A DNA stretch of 64,000 nt from an uncultured Mediterraneibacter sp. (lineage in GTDB: Bacteria; Bacillota; Clostridia; Lachnospirales; Lachnospiraceae). The stretch spans positions 1 through 64,000 of the forward strand of contig CALWMN010000008.1 in assembly GCA_944381935.1 (NCBI GenBank). Reading direction: 5' to 3'. Position 1 is the first letter of the stretch. Each line of letters opens with the position of its first letter. The position numbers and the translations under genes are program-made. A model generated the notes under the pieces. It did no database searches, was not told the origin of the DNA, and saw only the letters and a list, made by a program, of their open reading frames with translations. Below, piece after piece: positions 34,414 to 43,254 of the stretch.

Positions 34414-35607
34414 TTACCGTCCAAAGCGGACTGCTGCCCGTATGAGCAGAATCATGATTACCGGAAACAGAATCGCCGCCGCAAGACCTGCCTTTAGCCC
34501 ATATTGGGGCAGATTTTCCGCTACAACGCTGACAACGCCGGGACCGGCAGCGCATCCGACATCTCCTGCCAGTGCAAAAAATGCAAACATCAGCGTCCCG
34601 CCCCGGGGGCAGAATTTCACCGCCAGGCTGAATGTCCCCGGCCACATGATCCCAACCGAAAGACCTGCCAGTCCGCATCCTGCCAGCGCCAGCAGAGGAT
34701 TTCTCATAAAGACTGCCAGCAGATAGCTGAACGTACACAGGACTGCGCTGAATGTCATAAATTTCACCAGATTGATCTTCTCCCCCGCTTTTCCGTAAAA
34801 TGTCCGCGAACATCCCATCAGGACCGCGAACAGGCATGGACCTAAAAGATCTCCCACAGATTTCGACACCTTCAGTCCCTCTTCCGCAAACATGGACGCC
34901 CACTGGGACATTGCCTGCTCTGATGCGCCTGCACATATCATGAGCCCCAGAAACACCCAGAAAATCCCTGTCGACATAAGCTCCGATGCCGGCGTCCTCT
35001 CCTCCTCTTCCACCAGCCTTCTGATCGGAACTCTGGCAAACAGCAGGATGTTCAGGATCGGGATCACGCTCCACAGAACCGGAATCAGGTACCATCTGCC
35101 CATTCCCAACAGTGCAAACCCCAGGGTTGAGAGCAGAACCACCGCCACATACCCCCAGCAGTAAAAGGAATGGAGCAGGCTCATCGCAGCGTCCTTTGCC
35201 CGGGAGGACGGAGCCGCCTCCACAATTGGGCTGATCAGCACCTCGATCAGTCCGCCGCCGACCGCCCCAAGCGCCATCCCTGCAGCCAGACCCATATATG
35301 GGTTGTCCAGGATAAAGGGAAGGGTTCCCAGGCTGATCAGTCCTGCCGCACTGCACACATGCGCCAGCACCACACATGTCCGGTACCCGATTTTGTCTGC
35401 ATACTTCGCCGCCGCCATATCCGTCAGGATCTGTACGCCAAAATTGATGGTGATCAAAAGCCCTATTCTTTCCAGGGAAATGCCGAACTCTCTCTGGAAT
35501 GTCAGGAACAGAAGAGGGGCAAGATTATTGATGACCGCCTGCACCACATAACCGATATAACATGCATAGATCGTATAATTATAATTCTCTCCAATCCTCT
35601 TTCTCAT
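34414..35607 (-). CDS. MFS transporter
   Basis: A 397-residue protein with about twelve hydrophobic helices and the loop 2-3 motif of the major facilitator superfamily (ITINFGVQILTDMAAAKYADKIGYRT). The similarity in overall pattern is to sugar/proton symporters of the FucP-like or general MFS_1 class; substrate unknown. The start at 35607 follows TGAGGGGGATATTT, which is the closest perfect match in the window to the C-rich loop of sRNA copy B. It lies 147 nt upstream of coaBC on the same strand. Confidence 0.88.
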   Translation of the reverse strand: MRKRIGENYNYTIYACYIGYVVQAVINNLAPLLFLTFQREFGISLERIGLLITINFGVQILTDMAAAKYADKIGYRTCVVLAHVCSAAGLISLGTLPFILDNPYMGLAAGMALGAVGGGLIEVLISPIVEAAPSSRAKDAAMSLLHSFYCWGYVAVVLLSTLGFALLGMGRWYLIPVLWSVIPILNILLFARVPIRRLVEEEERTPASELMSTGIFWVFLGLMICAGASEQAMSQWASMFAEEGLKVSKSVGDLLGPCLFAVLMGCSRTFYGKAGEKINLVKFMTFSAVLCTFSYLLAVFMRNPLLALAGCGLAGLSVGIMWPGTFSLAVKFCPRGGTLMFAFFALAGDVGCAAGPGVVSVVAENLPQYGLKAGLAAAILFPVIMILLIRAAVRFGR

Positions 35608-35715
35608 AAATATCCCCCTCAAATCTTTTCTCATTTTTACCATGCCACCTATTATACTATGCCACAGCATGCAAGACAACTCCAGTATACCCGCACCGCT
35701 CAGGCACTTTGATGT

Positions 35716-35742
35716 CAGCCGCCTTACGGCTTCTGGCGGCTG
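35716..35742. repeat. GC-rich hairpin upstream of helical-bundle gene
   Basis: CAGCCGCC and GGCGGCTG pair around an 11-nt loop. It lies between divergent genes with no U-tract; a second small hairpin CCGGT/ACCGG followed by GGTTT lies near 35791-35809, before the ribosome site of the next gene. Confidence 0.4.
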
Positions 35743-35828
35743 GCGTATAAATATTGCCACGCCGGGACAATATATGAGCAGAAAATCCGGTATAAGACCG
35801 GGGTTTATTGTAGAAAGGGGTTAGGAAA

Positions 35829-36260
35829 ATGGATGAACAGACGAGAAAACTTCTGGAAGAGTGCAGCATCGGCTGCAAAATGGCTGTAGAAAGCCTGGAA
35901 CAGGTATCGGAATTTATCAAAGACTCCGATTTTCAGAAACTGATTGACGACTATACGAAAAAGCACCGCGCTCTGGAAGATGAAGCAGTCACTCTTCTGA
36001 ATACCGCTGGAATTGAGGATAAATCCCCTGGTGCAATGGCAAGTACATTCGCCTGGTTTACAACGGAGATGAAACTGACAGTCAACAGCGATAACACACA
36101 GATTGCCAAATTACTGATAGACGGCTGCGCAATGGGAATCAAAACGCTCGGGGAAAAGGTCAATCAGTTTTCCTCAGCTGACCACAAGGCCACAGCGCTC
36201 GCACAGAAAATCATGCGCACCGAAGAGGACCTGATGAAAAAGCTTCAGGAATTTCTGTAA
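35829..36260 (+). CDS. helical-bundle protein, DUF2383-like
   Basis: A 143-residue cytoplasmic protein, almost entirely amphipathic helices, with a ferritin-like or DUF2383-style layout: an acidic N-terminus, the repeated pattern of IDDYTKKHRALEDEAVTLL and a central FTTEMKLTVN. No metal motif is clear. AAAGGGG precedes the ATG and a terminator follows, so it is a single-gene unit. Function unknown; stress-related roles are known for some DUF2383 proteins but not claimed here. Confidence 0.7.
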   Translation: MDEQTRKLLEECSIGCKMAVESLEQVSEFIKDSDFQKLIDDYTKKHRALEDEAVTLLNTAGIEDKSPGAMASTFAWFTTEMKLTVNSDNTQIAKLLIDGCAMGIKTLGEKVNQFSSADHKATALAQKIMRTEEDLMKKLQEFL

Positions 36261-36278
36261 ACGGAAAACGACTCCGTA

Positions 36279-36302
36279 TAAGGGCAGGTGCATCTGCCCT
36301 TA
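36279..36302 (+). terminator. intrinsic terminator
   Basis: TAAGGGCAG and CTGCCCTTA form a perfect 9-bp stem with loop GTGCAT, followed by TATCTGTCT, 18 nt after the stop codon. Confidence 0.75.
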
Positions 36303-36319
36303 TATCTGTCTGATTGTCT

Positions 36320-36347
36320 TTGACATTTCTACAAAGTATATTATAAT
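36320..36347 (+). promoter_or_regulatory. sigma-A promoter of the exonuclease gene
   Basis: TTGACA (36320-36325), 16 nt, TATAAT (36342-36347), both perfect consensus hexamers, 50 nt before the exonuclease ATG. Confidence 0.8.
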
Positions 36348-36397
36348 AACAGGCAAAAGGTTTCCGACAAAACCGCCCCTTAAGGAGTACAACAGAT

Positions 36398-37102
36398 ATG
36401 CTGAAATCATATATTGCCTTTGACGTTGAGACAACCGGACTGAACCCTCTTGAGAATGAGATCATAGAGATCGGCGCTCTGAAAGTGCGAAACGGCAGAG
36501 TGTCAGAACGCTTCATGGAACTGATCCGGCCCCACGCGCCGATTTCACCTGAAATCACTCAGCTTACGGGAATCACCAACGAGATGGTGTCATCTGCAAG
36601 GGAGAGAAGGCAGGTTCTGTCCGATTTTCTTGACTTCTGCGAAGAAGACGTCCTGATCGGGCACAACGTTTCCTTTGACTACAGCTTTATGAAGGCTGGA
36701 GCCGCACTGGACGGAATGAGCTTTGAAAAGATGGGAATTGACACTCTTAAAATAGCCAAAAAGGTACATAAAGACCTTGATTCCAAGAGTCTCGGCAGCC
36801 TGTGTGAATACTATAAAATAGAAAATAAATCCGCCCACCGCGCTTACCATGACGCTCTTGCCACAGCGAAGCTTTATCAGACACTCGCCCACTATTTTGA
36901 AGAAACTGACCCGAAGCTCTTCGCTCCTGTGCAGCTTACATATAAGATCAGAAAGCCGCAGCCTGCCACCCCGAAGCAGCTTTCCTTCCTGGACAGCCTG
37001 AGCCGGAAAAAGGGCATGCCCCAGAACTGGGACCCGGAAACACTCAGCCGCAGCGAGGCTTCCCGGATAATCGACGGACTGTTAAAAGCGGAAAACACCT
37101 GA
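36398..37102 (+). CDS. 3'-5' exonuclease of the DnaQ/PolC type
   Basis: A 234-residue DEDDh exonuclease. Exo I is IAFDVETTGLNP (Asp, Glu), Exo II is LIGHNVSFDYSFM (Asp) and Exo III is SAHRAYHDALATAKL (His, Asp). The last 45 residues carry a small extra region (TPKQLSFLDSLSRKKG) similar to a motif in Firmicute exonucleases of this type. It probably proofreads or trims DNA or RNA ends. TTAAGGAGTACAACAG precedes the ATG. Confidence 0.9.
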   Translation: MLKSYIAFDVETTGLNPLENEIIEIGALKVRNGRVSERFMELIRPHAPISPEITQLTGITNEMVSSARERRQVLSDFLDFCEEDVLIGHNVSFDYSFMKAGAALDGMSFEKMGIDTLKIAKKVHKDLDSKSLGSLCEYYKIENKSAHRAYHDALATAKLYQTLAHYFEETDPKLFAPVQLTYKIRKPQPATPKQLSFLDSLSRKKGMPQNWDPETLSRSEASRIIDGLLKAENT

Positions 37103-37254
37103 CATATCGCTTTCCGCACATCCTATACGTGTACGGTTTACATATCCATTTGCACCAGCTTTTTTCGTTTATAATTTCTATATACCAAATGTGGTATATC
37201 TATTTGTAAATTAATGGAAGCAGATGAAGAGACCATAAAAAGGGATGTATTATT

Positions 37255-37611
37255 ATGCCATTAGTGCAGCAGAACAAAGACTATACAATTGATGATATCT
37301 ATGCCCTGCCGGATGGACAGCGGGCAGAACTGATCGACGGCCAGATGTATATGATGGCACCGCCGGGCAGGAGACATCAGCGGATCACACTGGAGCTTTC
37401 AACCATTATTAACAACTGCGTCAAAGGGAAAGGCGGCCCCTGTGAGGTTGATATCGCCCCCTTCGCCGTGTTCCTAAGCGCGGATGACCGAAACTATGTC
37501 GAGCCGGATATAAGCGTTATATGTGATACTGACAAGCTTACAGATAAAGGCTGTACAGGTGCGCCATCATACCCAAATCAAGATTACATAAGAAAACCTT
37601 TTGAATCTTAA
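37255..37611 (+). pseudogene. truncated Uma2 family endonuclease
   Basis: The first 100 residues match Uma2 (PD-(D/E)XK-like) proteins: YTIDDIYALPDGQRAELIDGQMYMMAPPGRRHQRI, then EVDIAPFAVFLS and YVEPDISVICD with the conserved Asp. Family members run to about 180-190 residues with a following DWIIEI-type segment holding catalytic residues. Here the frame leaves the family after GCTGAP and stops at 118 residues. I infer a deletion or frameshift. AAAGGGATG precedes the ATG, so the 5' end is intact. Confidence 0.7.
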
Positions 37612-37680
37612 CTCGCATTCCGGGAGCTTCATTTGGATAGAGTGCTTTTTATTTCATTGCGGATAAATTGTGAGTACGGC
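37612..37680 (+). other. degenerate sequence after the Uma2 remnant
   Basis: No gene is seen between the Uma2 stop and the queT promoter. It may contain remnants of the missing Uma2 3' part, but I cannot align it by eye. Confidence 0.3.
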
Positions 37681-37709
37681 TTGAATTTCATTCCTCTCCG
37701 TGTTATACT
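37681..37709 (+). promoter_or_regulatory. sigma-A promoter of queT
   Basis: TTGAAT (37681-37686), 17 nt, TATACT (37704-37709). The transcript would start near 37716, giving a leader of about 115 nt before queT. Confidence 0.75.
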
Positions 37710-37737
37710 ATCCCACGTTGCAAAGCCCCCAAAAAAC

Positions 37738-37823
37738 AAGGTCTATCGGGCTTGCCGCCGATTCCCGGCGTTAAATGAATCGAGTGTTCGAGACCTTCCA
37801 CTCGTAAAACAAAACTAAAGGAG
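37738..37823 (+). promoter_or_regulatory. candidate preQ1-I riboswitch in the queT leader
   Basis: The 3' part (37781-37823) matches the preQ1-I plan: stem CGAGTG/CACTCG, loop beginning TTCGAGACC, then an A-rich tail AAAACAAAACTAAAGGAG running into the ribosome site. Loop CCTT could pair with AAGG of that site, as expected for a translational off state. An alternative stem AAGGTCT (37738-37744) with AGACCTT (37791-37797) would compete with the aptamer. The loop differs from the best-known examples at one pseudoknot position, so the class assignment is tentative. The downstream gene is a queuosine-precursor transporter, which supports it strongly. Confidence 0.55.
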
Positions 37824-37832
37824 ATTAGAAAA

Positions 37833-38333
37833 ATGAAAACATTCAGGCAACTCAACGTGTCCTTCATGGCACAGGCGGCTATGATTGCCGCAATCTATGT
37901 AGTACTGACACTCATCGGCGCATCTTTCAGTTATGGAGAAGTCCAGGTCCGCATTTCCGAGGCACTGACCATCCTTCCGGTATTTACCCCTGCCGCGATT
38001 CCGGGATTATTCCTTGGATGCCTCCTCAGCAATATCCTCGGAGGCTGTATCCTTCCTGATATCATTTTCGGAAGCCTTGCGACACTGCTCGGGGCAATCT
38101 TCACGTACATGCTCAGGGAGAGAAGCAAATATCTCGCCCCGCTGCCTCCGATCATTGCCAACGCTGTCATCGTGCCGTTTGTACTGCGCTACGGCTATCA
38201 GGTTCCTCTTCCGATCCCGGTCATGATGCTCTCAGTGGGAATCGGGGAAGTGGTTTCCTGCGGCGTGCTTGGCATGATTCTCTATACGGCTTTGAAGCGG
38301 TATAAGAATGTACTTTTTAAAACCGCCTCATAA
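37833..38333 (+). CDS. queT: QueT family queuosine precursor ECF transporter S component
   Basis: A 166-residue membrane protein with five or six helices. Sequence blocks SFSYGEVQVRISEALTILPVFTPAAIPGLFLGCLLSNILGG and the GEVVSCGVLG end match QueT, the S component importing preQ0/preQ1. AAAGGAGATTAGAAAA precedes the ATG within the riboswitch candidate. It uses a shared ECF energising module not in the window. A terminator follows. Confidence 0.9.
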   Translation: MKTFRQLNVSFMAQAAMIAAIYVVLTLIGASFSYGEVQVRISEALTILPVFTPAAIPGLFLGCLLSNILGGCILPDIIFGSLATLLGAIFTYMLRERSKYLAPLPPIIANAVIVPFVLRYGYQVPLPIPVMMLSVGIGEVVSCGVLGMILYTALKRYKNVLFKTAS

Positions 38334-38344
38334 ATAAAACAGAT

Positions 38345-38397
38345 ACCCCACAGCAGGCTGCGCAAGGCAAATCCAAAGCGCATCCCGGCTGTGGGGT
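38345..38397. terminator. bidirectional terminator between queT and transketolase
   Basis: ACCCCACAGC and GCTGTGGGGT form a 10-bp stem; an inner GCGC pair extends it. The plus side continues CTTGATTT and the minus side ATCTGTTTTATTT, the latter a fair U-tract for the minus-strand transketolase unit. Confidence 0.7.
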
Positions 38398-38403
38398 CTT
38401 GAT

Positions 38404-39345
38404 TTAGCGGACGAATCCTTTTATTTTTTCATAGATACTTTCTGTATCAAGTCCATACTTTTTCAGCAGTTCTGCTGCCGGTCCCGACTCTCCGAACACA
38501 TCGTTGATGCCGATCTTCATCACCCTGGTCGGCTCTTTCTCGGAAAGGACATCGCATACGGCGCTTCCGAGTCCTCCGATCACCGAATGTTCCTCCACGG
38601 TTACGACCTGCCCTGTCTCCTTTGCCGCCGCGGTCACCAGTTCTTCGTCGAGAGGCTTGATCGTATGGATGTTGACCACCTTCGCCTCGATCCCGTCCGC
38701 GGCGAGCTTTCCGGCAGCCTCCAGGCAATTGCTGACGGGAAGTCCCGTGGCAATGATTGTCAGGTCCTTTCCCTCTCTGAGCACAACGCCCTTTCCCAGC
38801 TTGAATTTATAATCCTTACGGTCATTGATGACCGGCACTGCCAGGCGCCCGAATCTCATATAAACCGGACCCTTATGCTCATATGCCGCCCGGACAGCCG
38901 CCCTCGCCTCAATATCATCGGACGGACAGATCACGGTCATGCCCGGTATCACCCGCATCAGGGCAATGTCTTCATTGCACTGGTGGGTCGCCCCGTCCTC
39001 TCCCACAGAGATTCCTGCATGGGTTGCCCCTATTTTCACGTTCAGGTGCGGATACCCGACGGAATTTCTCACCTGCTCATACGCGCGTCCCGCAGCGAAC
39101 ATGGCAAAAGAACTTGCAAAAGGTACTTTTCCTGCCGCCGCCAGTCCTGCCGCCACGCCGATCATATTGCTCTCCGCAATGCCGCAGTCAATGAAGCGCT
39201 CCGGAAATGCTTTTTTGAAAATGCCGGTCTTTGTCGCTTCTGCCAGGTCTGCATCCAGGACAACGATGTCGTCATGTTCTGCCCCAAGCTCTGCCAGGGC
39301 ATTGCCATAGCTCTCCCTTGTCGCAATCTTTCTTACCTCTGACAT
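38404..39345 (-). CDS. transketolase, C-terminal subunit
   Basis: A 313-residue protein with the pyrimidine-binding domain (ESYGNALAELGAEHDDIVVLDADL, GAT(H)...EDGATHQC) and the C-terminal transketolase domain (LIATGLPVSNCLEAAGKL). It joins the N-terminal subunit to form a complete thiamine diphosphate transketolase. It overlaps the N-terminal gene by 13 nt. Split transketolases are usual in Clostridia and feed the non-oxidative pentose phosphate pathway with the transaldolase gene upstream. Confidence 0.93.
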   Translation of the reverse strand: MSEVRKIATRESYGNALAELGAEHDDIVVLDADLAEATKTGIFKKAFPERFIDCGIAESNMIGVAAGLAAAGKVPFASSFAMFAAGRAYEQVRNSVGYPHLNVKIGATHAGISVGEDGATHQCNEDIALMRVIPGMTVICPSDDIEARAAVRAAYEHKGPVYMRFGRLAVPVINDRKDYKFKLGKGVVLREGKDLTIIATGLPVSNCLEAAGKLAADGIEAKVVNIHTIKPLDEELVTAAAKETGQVVTVEEHSVIGGLGSAVCDVLSEKEPTRVMKIGINDVFGESGPAAELLKKYGLDTESIYEKIKGFVR

Positions 39346-40169
39346 AATGCTTCACCTGCTTTCCTCAGATCTTCCATCGCAATCCTGTACTGCTCATCGT
39401 CCGGAGCTTTTCCGTGCCATGCCACCTGGTTCTCCATAAACGAAACGCCTTTTCCCTTCAGTGTTTTTGCTATAATTGCCGTGGGCTGTCCCTTTACGGC
39501 CCTTGCCTCCTTAAACGCCGCATCCAACTGTTCAAAATCATTTCCGTCAATGTTGATCACATGGAAATTGAATGCCTCAAATTTCTTATCAATGGGATAG
39601 GGGGAATTTACTTCCGTGATCGGTCCGTCAATCTGAAGGTTATTATTATCTACGATCACGACGAGATTATCCAGCTTACGGTGTGCGGCAAGCATAGACG
39701 CCTCCCAGACCTGCCCTTCCTGGATCTCACCGTCCCCGACCAGCGTATACACCCTGTAATCTGCGTTGGAAATCTTTCCGGCAACCGCCATCCCGACTGC
39801 CGCCGAGATTCCCTGTCCCAGTGAACCGGACGACATATCGACTCCGGGGATCATCTTCATATCGGGATGCCCCTGCAGGTAAGAGCCGGTATGGCGCAGC
39901 GTCACCAGGTCCTCCTTCGGAAAATATCCCCTCTGCGCCAGCGTGGCATAAAGTCCGGGAGCAGTATGGCCTTTTGACAGAATAAATCTGTCCCGGTTCT
40001 CTTTCTTTGGATTCCGGGGATCGATATTCATCTCCTCAAAATACAGATAAGTAAATATTTCCGCGGCAGAAAGAGATCCTCCGGGATGCCCGGCTTTTGC
40101 GCTGTGCACTGCCGTCACAATGCCTTTTCGGATCTCATTTGCAGTTTTCATCAGCTCTAACTTGTCCAT
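39333..40169 (-). CDS. transketolase, N-terminal subunit
   Basis: A 278-residue thiamine diphosphate-binding subunit. The cofactor motif is GDGEIQEGQVWEASMLAAHRKLDNLVVIVDNNN (GDG...NN), with HSAKAGHPGGSLSAAEI and the GSLGQGISAAVGMA segment. AAGGAGATACTG precedes the ATG. It lies 14 nt downstream of the transaldolase-type gene. Confidence 0.95.
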   Translation of the reverse strand: MDKLELMKTANEIRKGIVTAVHSAKAGHPGGSLSAAEIFTYLYFEEMNIDPRNPKKENRDRFILSKGHTAPGLYATLAQRGYFPKEDLVTLRHTGSYLQGHPDMKMIPGVDMSSGSLGQGISAAVGMAVAGKISNADYRVYTLVGDGEIQEGQVWEASMLAAHRKLDNLVVIVDNNNLQIDGPITEVNSPYPIDKKFEAFNFHVINIDGNDFEQLDAAFKEARAVKGQPTAIIAKTLKGKGVSFMENQVAWHGKAPDDEQYRIAMEDLRKAGEALCQR

Positions 40170-40183
40170 CAGTATCTCCTTTT

Positions 40184-40840
40184 TTAATTTTCCCCGAACA
40201 CAGCAATGTAATCTTCCTGAAACTTCTTGATTCCGGCGTCCGTCAGCGGATGATGCGTCATCTGTTCGATCACTTTATACGGCACCGTCGCGATATCCGC
40301 TCCCGCAAGCGCACAGTCTGTGATATGCATCGTGTTCCGTACGCTGGCTGCAATGATCTCCGTCTGTATCCCCGAGACCCGGAAAATCTCCGCGATCTCC
40401 GCTACCAGATCCACACCCCTGACTGAGATATCGTCAAGACGCCCAAGAAACGGTGACACATATGTCGCGCCTGCCCTGGCTGCAAGAAGCGCCTGGTTAG
40501 AAGTAAAGATCAGCGTCACATTCGTCTTGATTCCCTCTGATGAAAGAACTTTGCACGCTTTGAGCCCTTCCACGGTCATTGGGATCTTTACTACCATATT
40601 CGGATGGATTTTGGCGATCTCACGACCTTCTTGTATCATTCCCTCTGCATCCGTCGTGGTTGCTTTCACTTCTCCGCTGATAGGGCCGTCCACGATCGAT
40701 GTGATCTCCGCAATCACATCTTCAAAGACCCGTCCTTCTTTTGCAATCAGGGAGGGATTTGTCGTAACACCGCAGATCACGCCCATATCGTTCGCTTTTC
40801 TGATGTCGTCCACATTCGCTGTGTCAATAAAGAATCTCAT
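40184..40840 (-). CDS. transaldolase / fructose-6-phosphate aldolase family
   Basis: A 218-residue class I aldolase of the small transaldolase (type 3B, TalC/MipB) group. The catalytic Lys is in [11 protein letters not shown]-adjacent MVVKIPMT, and the sequence starts [20 protein letters not shown]. Known members act as transaldolases or fructose-6-phosphate aldolases; with the neighbouring transketolase a transaldolase role is more likely. The ATG at 40840 follows AAAGGAGGAGCAACC. It is the first gene of the unit. Confidence 0.92.
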   Translation of the reverse strand: MRFFIDTANVDDIRKANDMGVICGVTTNPSLIAKEGRVFEDVIAEITSIVDGPISGEVKATTTDAEGMIQEGREIAKIHPNMVVKIPMTVEGLKACKVLSSEGIKTNVTLIFTSNQALLAARAGATYVSPFLGRLDDISVRGVDLVAEIAEIFRVSGIQTEIIAASVRNTMHITDCALAGADIATVPYKVIEQMTHHPLTDAGIKKFQEDYIAVFGEN

Positions 40841-40888
40841 GGTTGCTCCTCCTTTACGTAAAGATATGTCGTCCACTTTCTGAATTTA

Positions 40889-40917
40889 ATTATAAATGCA
40901 AACAAATCACCGGTCAA
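40889..40917 (-). promoter_or_regulatory. promoter of the transaldolase-transketolase operon
   Basis: On the minus strand TTGACC (40912-40917), 17 nt, TATAAT (40889-40894). GGTCAGTTGACC, near-perfect 12-bp palindrome, overlaps the -35 box. Further upstream TTAATAA-CT-TTATTAA is another palindrome (about 40954-40969). These are possible operators for the LacI-type regulator encoded upstream. Confidence 0.7.
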
Positions 40918-41086
40918 CTGACCCTCAGATTTATTAACAGTTCTTTCAATTCTATTAATAAAGTTATTAACTGTTTTTTATTTATTTTAGGTAATATTTT
41001 TCAAAAAATAAGGGCTCTATTTATTACATTGTCGTATTTTCTTTCCTGAATAATATATAATCCGATTTTTATTATTAATATTATAT

Positions 41087-42196
41087 CTACTTTTTATTAA
41101 TTTTTCTTTTTTCTGAGCGCGGATACGAAGTCGTTCCACGGACAACAATCTTTGGTTCATATTCCACATGGTAGATGCTGACAGGTTCGATTTCCGTATA
41201 TTTCTTCGTCCGGGAATCGATCTTTTTCGTGATGATATCACATGCATCCATTCCTTTATAAATAACGAAATGCTCTACTGTAGTCAGTGAGATCTTCTTT
41301 ACTCTGGCAAACAGGGTGTTATCACACCCCATGACAGACATATCCCCGGGTACCTTATATTTCTCGTCATAAAGAGCATCCATAATGCCGAATGCGATCA
41401 TATCGTTTAACCCGACGACCGCAGTCAGCTCCTGATGTTCTCTCAAGAGCTCTTTTGTCAGGTCATATCCGATCCGGTATTCTGAATCAATTCCCGGCAT
41501 ATCTTTATCTGTCTGCTCATCTGCCGCCTTGATCACAACATTGTCCCCCAGTCCCGCTTCCTGAAACTCCCTGAGAAATCCCTCCACTCTTTTCGATCTC
41601 TGCTTCTGTCTTGCCGTGAGAGGAGGCGCGATATATCCGACATGCCTGTGCCCCAGCTCTATAAGGTGGTCTGCCATAATACGCCCCAGCTTTGCATTAT
41701 CCAGTTCAACGGCGTCCACATCGAGCCGCTCATTCTGGTTGTTTATCACCACCACAGGAATTTTCTTTGACAATTCTTCCACCGAACTCATATAACACGG
41801 ACTGGGATTGCAGATATAGATCACCCCCTGCGGTTTCAGTGATGCCATCATTTTCAGGTAACGTTCCTCCAGTTTCAGGTCCCTTTGCGTATTGCACACA
41901 AAGATTCCGAACCCTTTCTCTGTCGCCCTCGATTCGATCCCCTGAAGGAGCATTACATAGTAGGGGTTTGTCAGGTTCGGGCTGATGACTACCAGCAGCT
42001 TCTCCCCGTGCTCTTCCTTCTGCCTGTGCCTCCTCGGGAGTTCATACCCCAGTTCTTCTGCGGCGTCCTCCACCCTCCTGACCACTTCCTTTGAAAAGGA
42101 AACATTATACTTCTTATTTAGAACCATAGACACCGTTGCCTGTGAGACACCGGCTCTTTTTGCTACGTCGGATGACGTCACCCTTTTCCTGGCCAT
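41087..42196 (-). CDS. LacI family transcriptional regulator
   Basis: A 369-residue repressor. The N-terminal helix-turn-helix reads VTSSDVAKRAGVSQATVSMVLN with the hinge helix after it, and the rest is a periplasmic-binding-protein-like sugar sensor (LLVVISPNLTNPYYVMLLQGIE, VGLNDMIAFGIMDAL, MGCDNTLFARV). The ATG at 42196 follows GCGAGGTGTTT; a GTG six nt upstream is also in frame. It lies upstream of the transaldolase-transketolase operon on the same strand, so that operon is a natural candidate target. Confidence 0.92.
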   Translation of the reverse strand: MARKRVTSSDVAKRAGVSQATVSMVLNKKYNVSFSKEVVRRVEDAAEELGYELPRRHRQKEEHGEKLLVVISPNLTNPYYVMLLQGIESRATEKGFGIFVCNTQRDLKLEERYLKMMASLKPQGVIYICNPSPCYMSSVEELSKKIPVVVINNQNERLDVDAVELDNAKLGRIMADHLIELGHRHVGYIAPPLTARQKQRSKRVEGFLREFQEAGLGDNVVIKAADEQTDKDMPGIDSEYRIGYDLTKELLREHQELTAVVGLNDMIAFGIMDALYDEKYKVPGDMSVMGCDNTLFARVKKISLTTVEHFVIYKGMDACDIITKKIDSRTKKYTEIEPVSIYHVEYEPKIVVRGTTSYPRSEKRKINKK

Positions 42197-42210
42197 AAAC
42201 ACCTCGCAGT

Positions 42211-42807
42211 TTATAATTCCGTCCTGCCCTCCAGCGCACGGAGCAGCGTTACTTCATCGATATACTCCAGATCCCCTCCCACCGGGACTCCGCTGGCGAT
42301 TCGGCTCACCTTGATCCCCGCAGGCTTGATCAGTTTGCTGATATACATTGCCGTCGTCTCACCTTCCAGGCTGGAATTTGTGGCAATGATAACCTCATCC
42401 ACATCCCCCTGAAGGCGCTCCATCAGCTCTTTTAAGCGGATGTCCCCCGGACCGATTCCCAGCATGGGCGAGATCGCCCCGTTGAGGACATGATACACCC
42501 CATTGTACTTTCCCGTCTTCTCATATGCCGCCAGATCCCTCGGCGTCTCAACGACCATGATCGTCTTTTTGTCCCTCTCCTCATTGCTGCATATCGGGCA
42601 TACCTCACGGTCTGTAAGCGTGCAGCACACCTTACAGTACCTTACGTTTTTCCGCGCCTCCACGATAGCCTGCGCGAGCGCCTCCACCTGTTCCACCGGC
42701 ATGTTGATCACATGGAACGCCAGCCGCTGCGCCGATTTGCTTCCGATCCCCGGAAGGCGGGAAAACTCCTCTATCAGACGGCTGATCTGGTTACTATAAT
42801 ATTCCAT
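42211..42807 (-). CDS. recR: recombination protein RecR
   Basis: A 198-residue DNA repair protein working with RecF/RecO in loading RecA. The helix-hairpin-helix ([19 protein letters not shown]), the Cys4 zinc finger ([16 protein letters not shown]) and the Toprim domain ([33 protein letters not shown]) are all present. It belongs to the conserved dnaX-ybaB-recR cluster. Confidence 0.97.
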   Translation of the reverse strand: MEYYSNQISRLIEEFSRLPGIGSKSAQRLAFHVINMPVEQVEALAQAIVEARKNVRYCKVCCTLTDREVCPICSNEERDKKTIMVVETPRDLAAYEKTGKYNGVYHVLNGAISPMLGIGPGDIRLKELMERLQGDVDEVIIATNSSLEGETTAMYISKLIKPAGIKVSRIASGVPVGGDLEYIDEVTLLRALEGRTEL

Positions 42808-42910
42808 TGTCTTTACACCTCTGCTGAAAATTCCTAAAAAGGCCAGACGCCTTCTTCAAGGACCTCCCCTTTCAGATAGCACCTGACCTCTGATTCTTTC
42901 ATCCCCGGAC

Positions 42911-43252
42911 TTAGAACATTCCCGGCATACCGCCCGTAAATTTTGACATTGCCGCCCCTGTCTCTTCCTCGACCTGGCGCAGCGCCTCATTTACTGCCGC
43001 GACGATCAGGTCCTCCAGCATCTCGATATCATCCGGGTCAACCACCTCTTCGGAAAGCTTTACGCCGAGCAGCTCTCTTTTACCGGAAACCGTCACTTCC
43101 ACCGCACCGCCGCCGGCTGAAGCTTTGAACTCTTTTGCCTCCAGCTCTTTCTGCTGCTCTTCCATCTGACGCTGCATACGCTGCGCCTGTTTCATAAGAT
43201 TTGCCATGTTACCCGGCATACCGCCGCCGGGAAATCCTCCTCTTTTTGCCAT
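42911..43252 (-). CDS. YbaB/EbfC family nucleoid-associated protein
   Basis: A 113-residue DNA-binding protein. A Gly/Met-rich start ([33 protein letters not shown]) leads into the coiled-coil helix, then the conserved [40 protein letters not shown]. It starts 2 nt after the dnaX stop; its ribosome site GGAGG lies inside the end of dnaX. Confidence 0.95.
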   Translation of the reverse strand: MAKRGGFPGGGMPGNMANLMKQAQRMQRQMEEQQKELEAKEFKASAGGGAVEVTVSGKRELLGVKLSEEVVDPDDIEMLEDLIVAAVNEALRQVEEETGAAMSKFTGGMPGMF

Positions 43253-43254
43253 AT

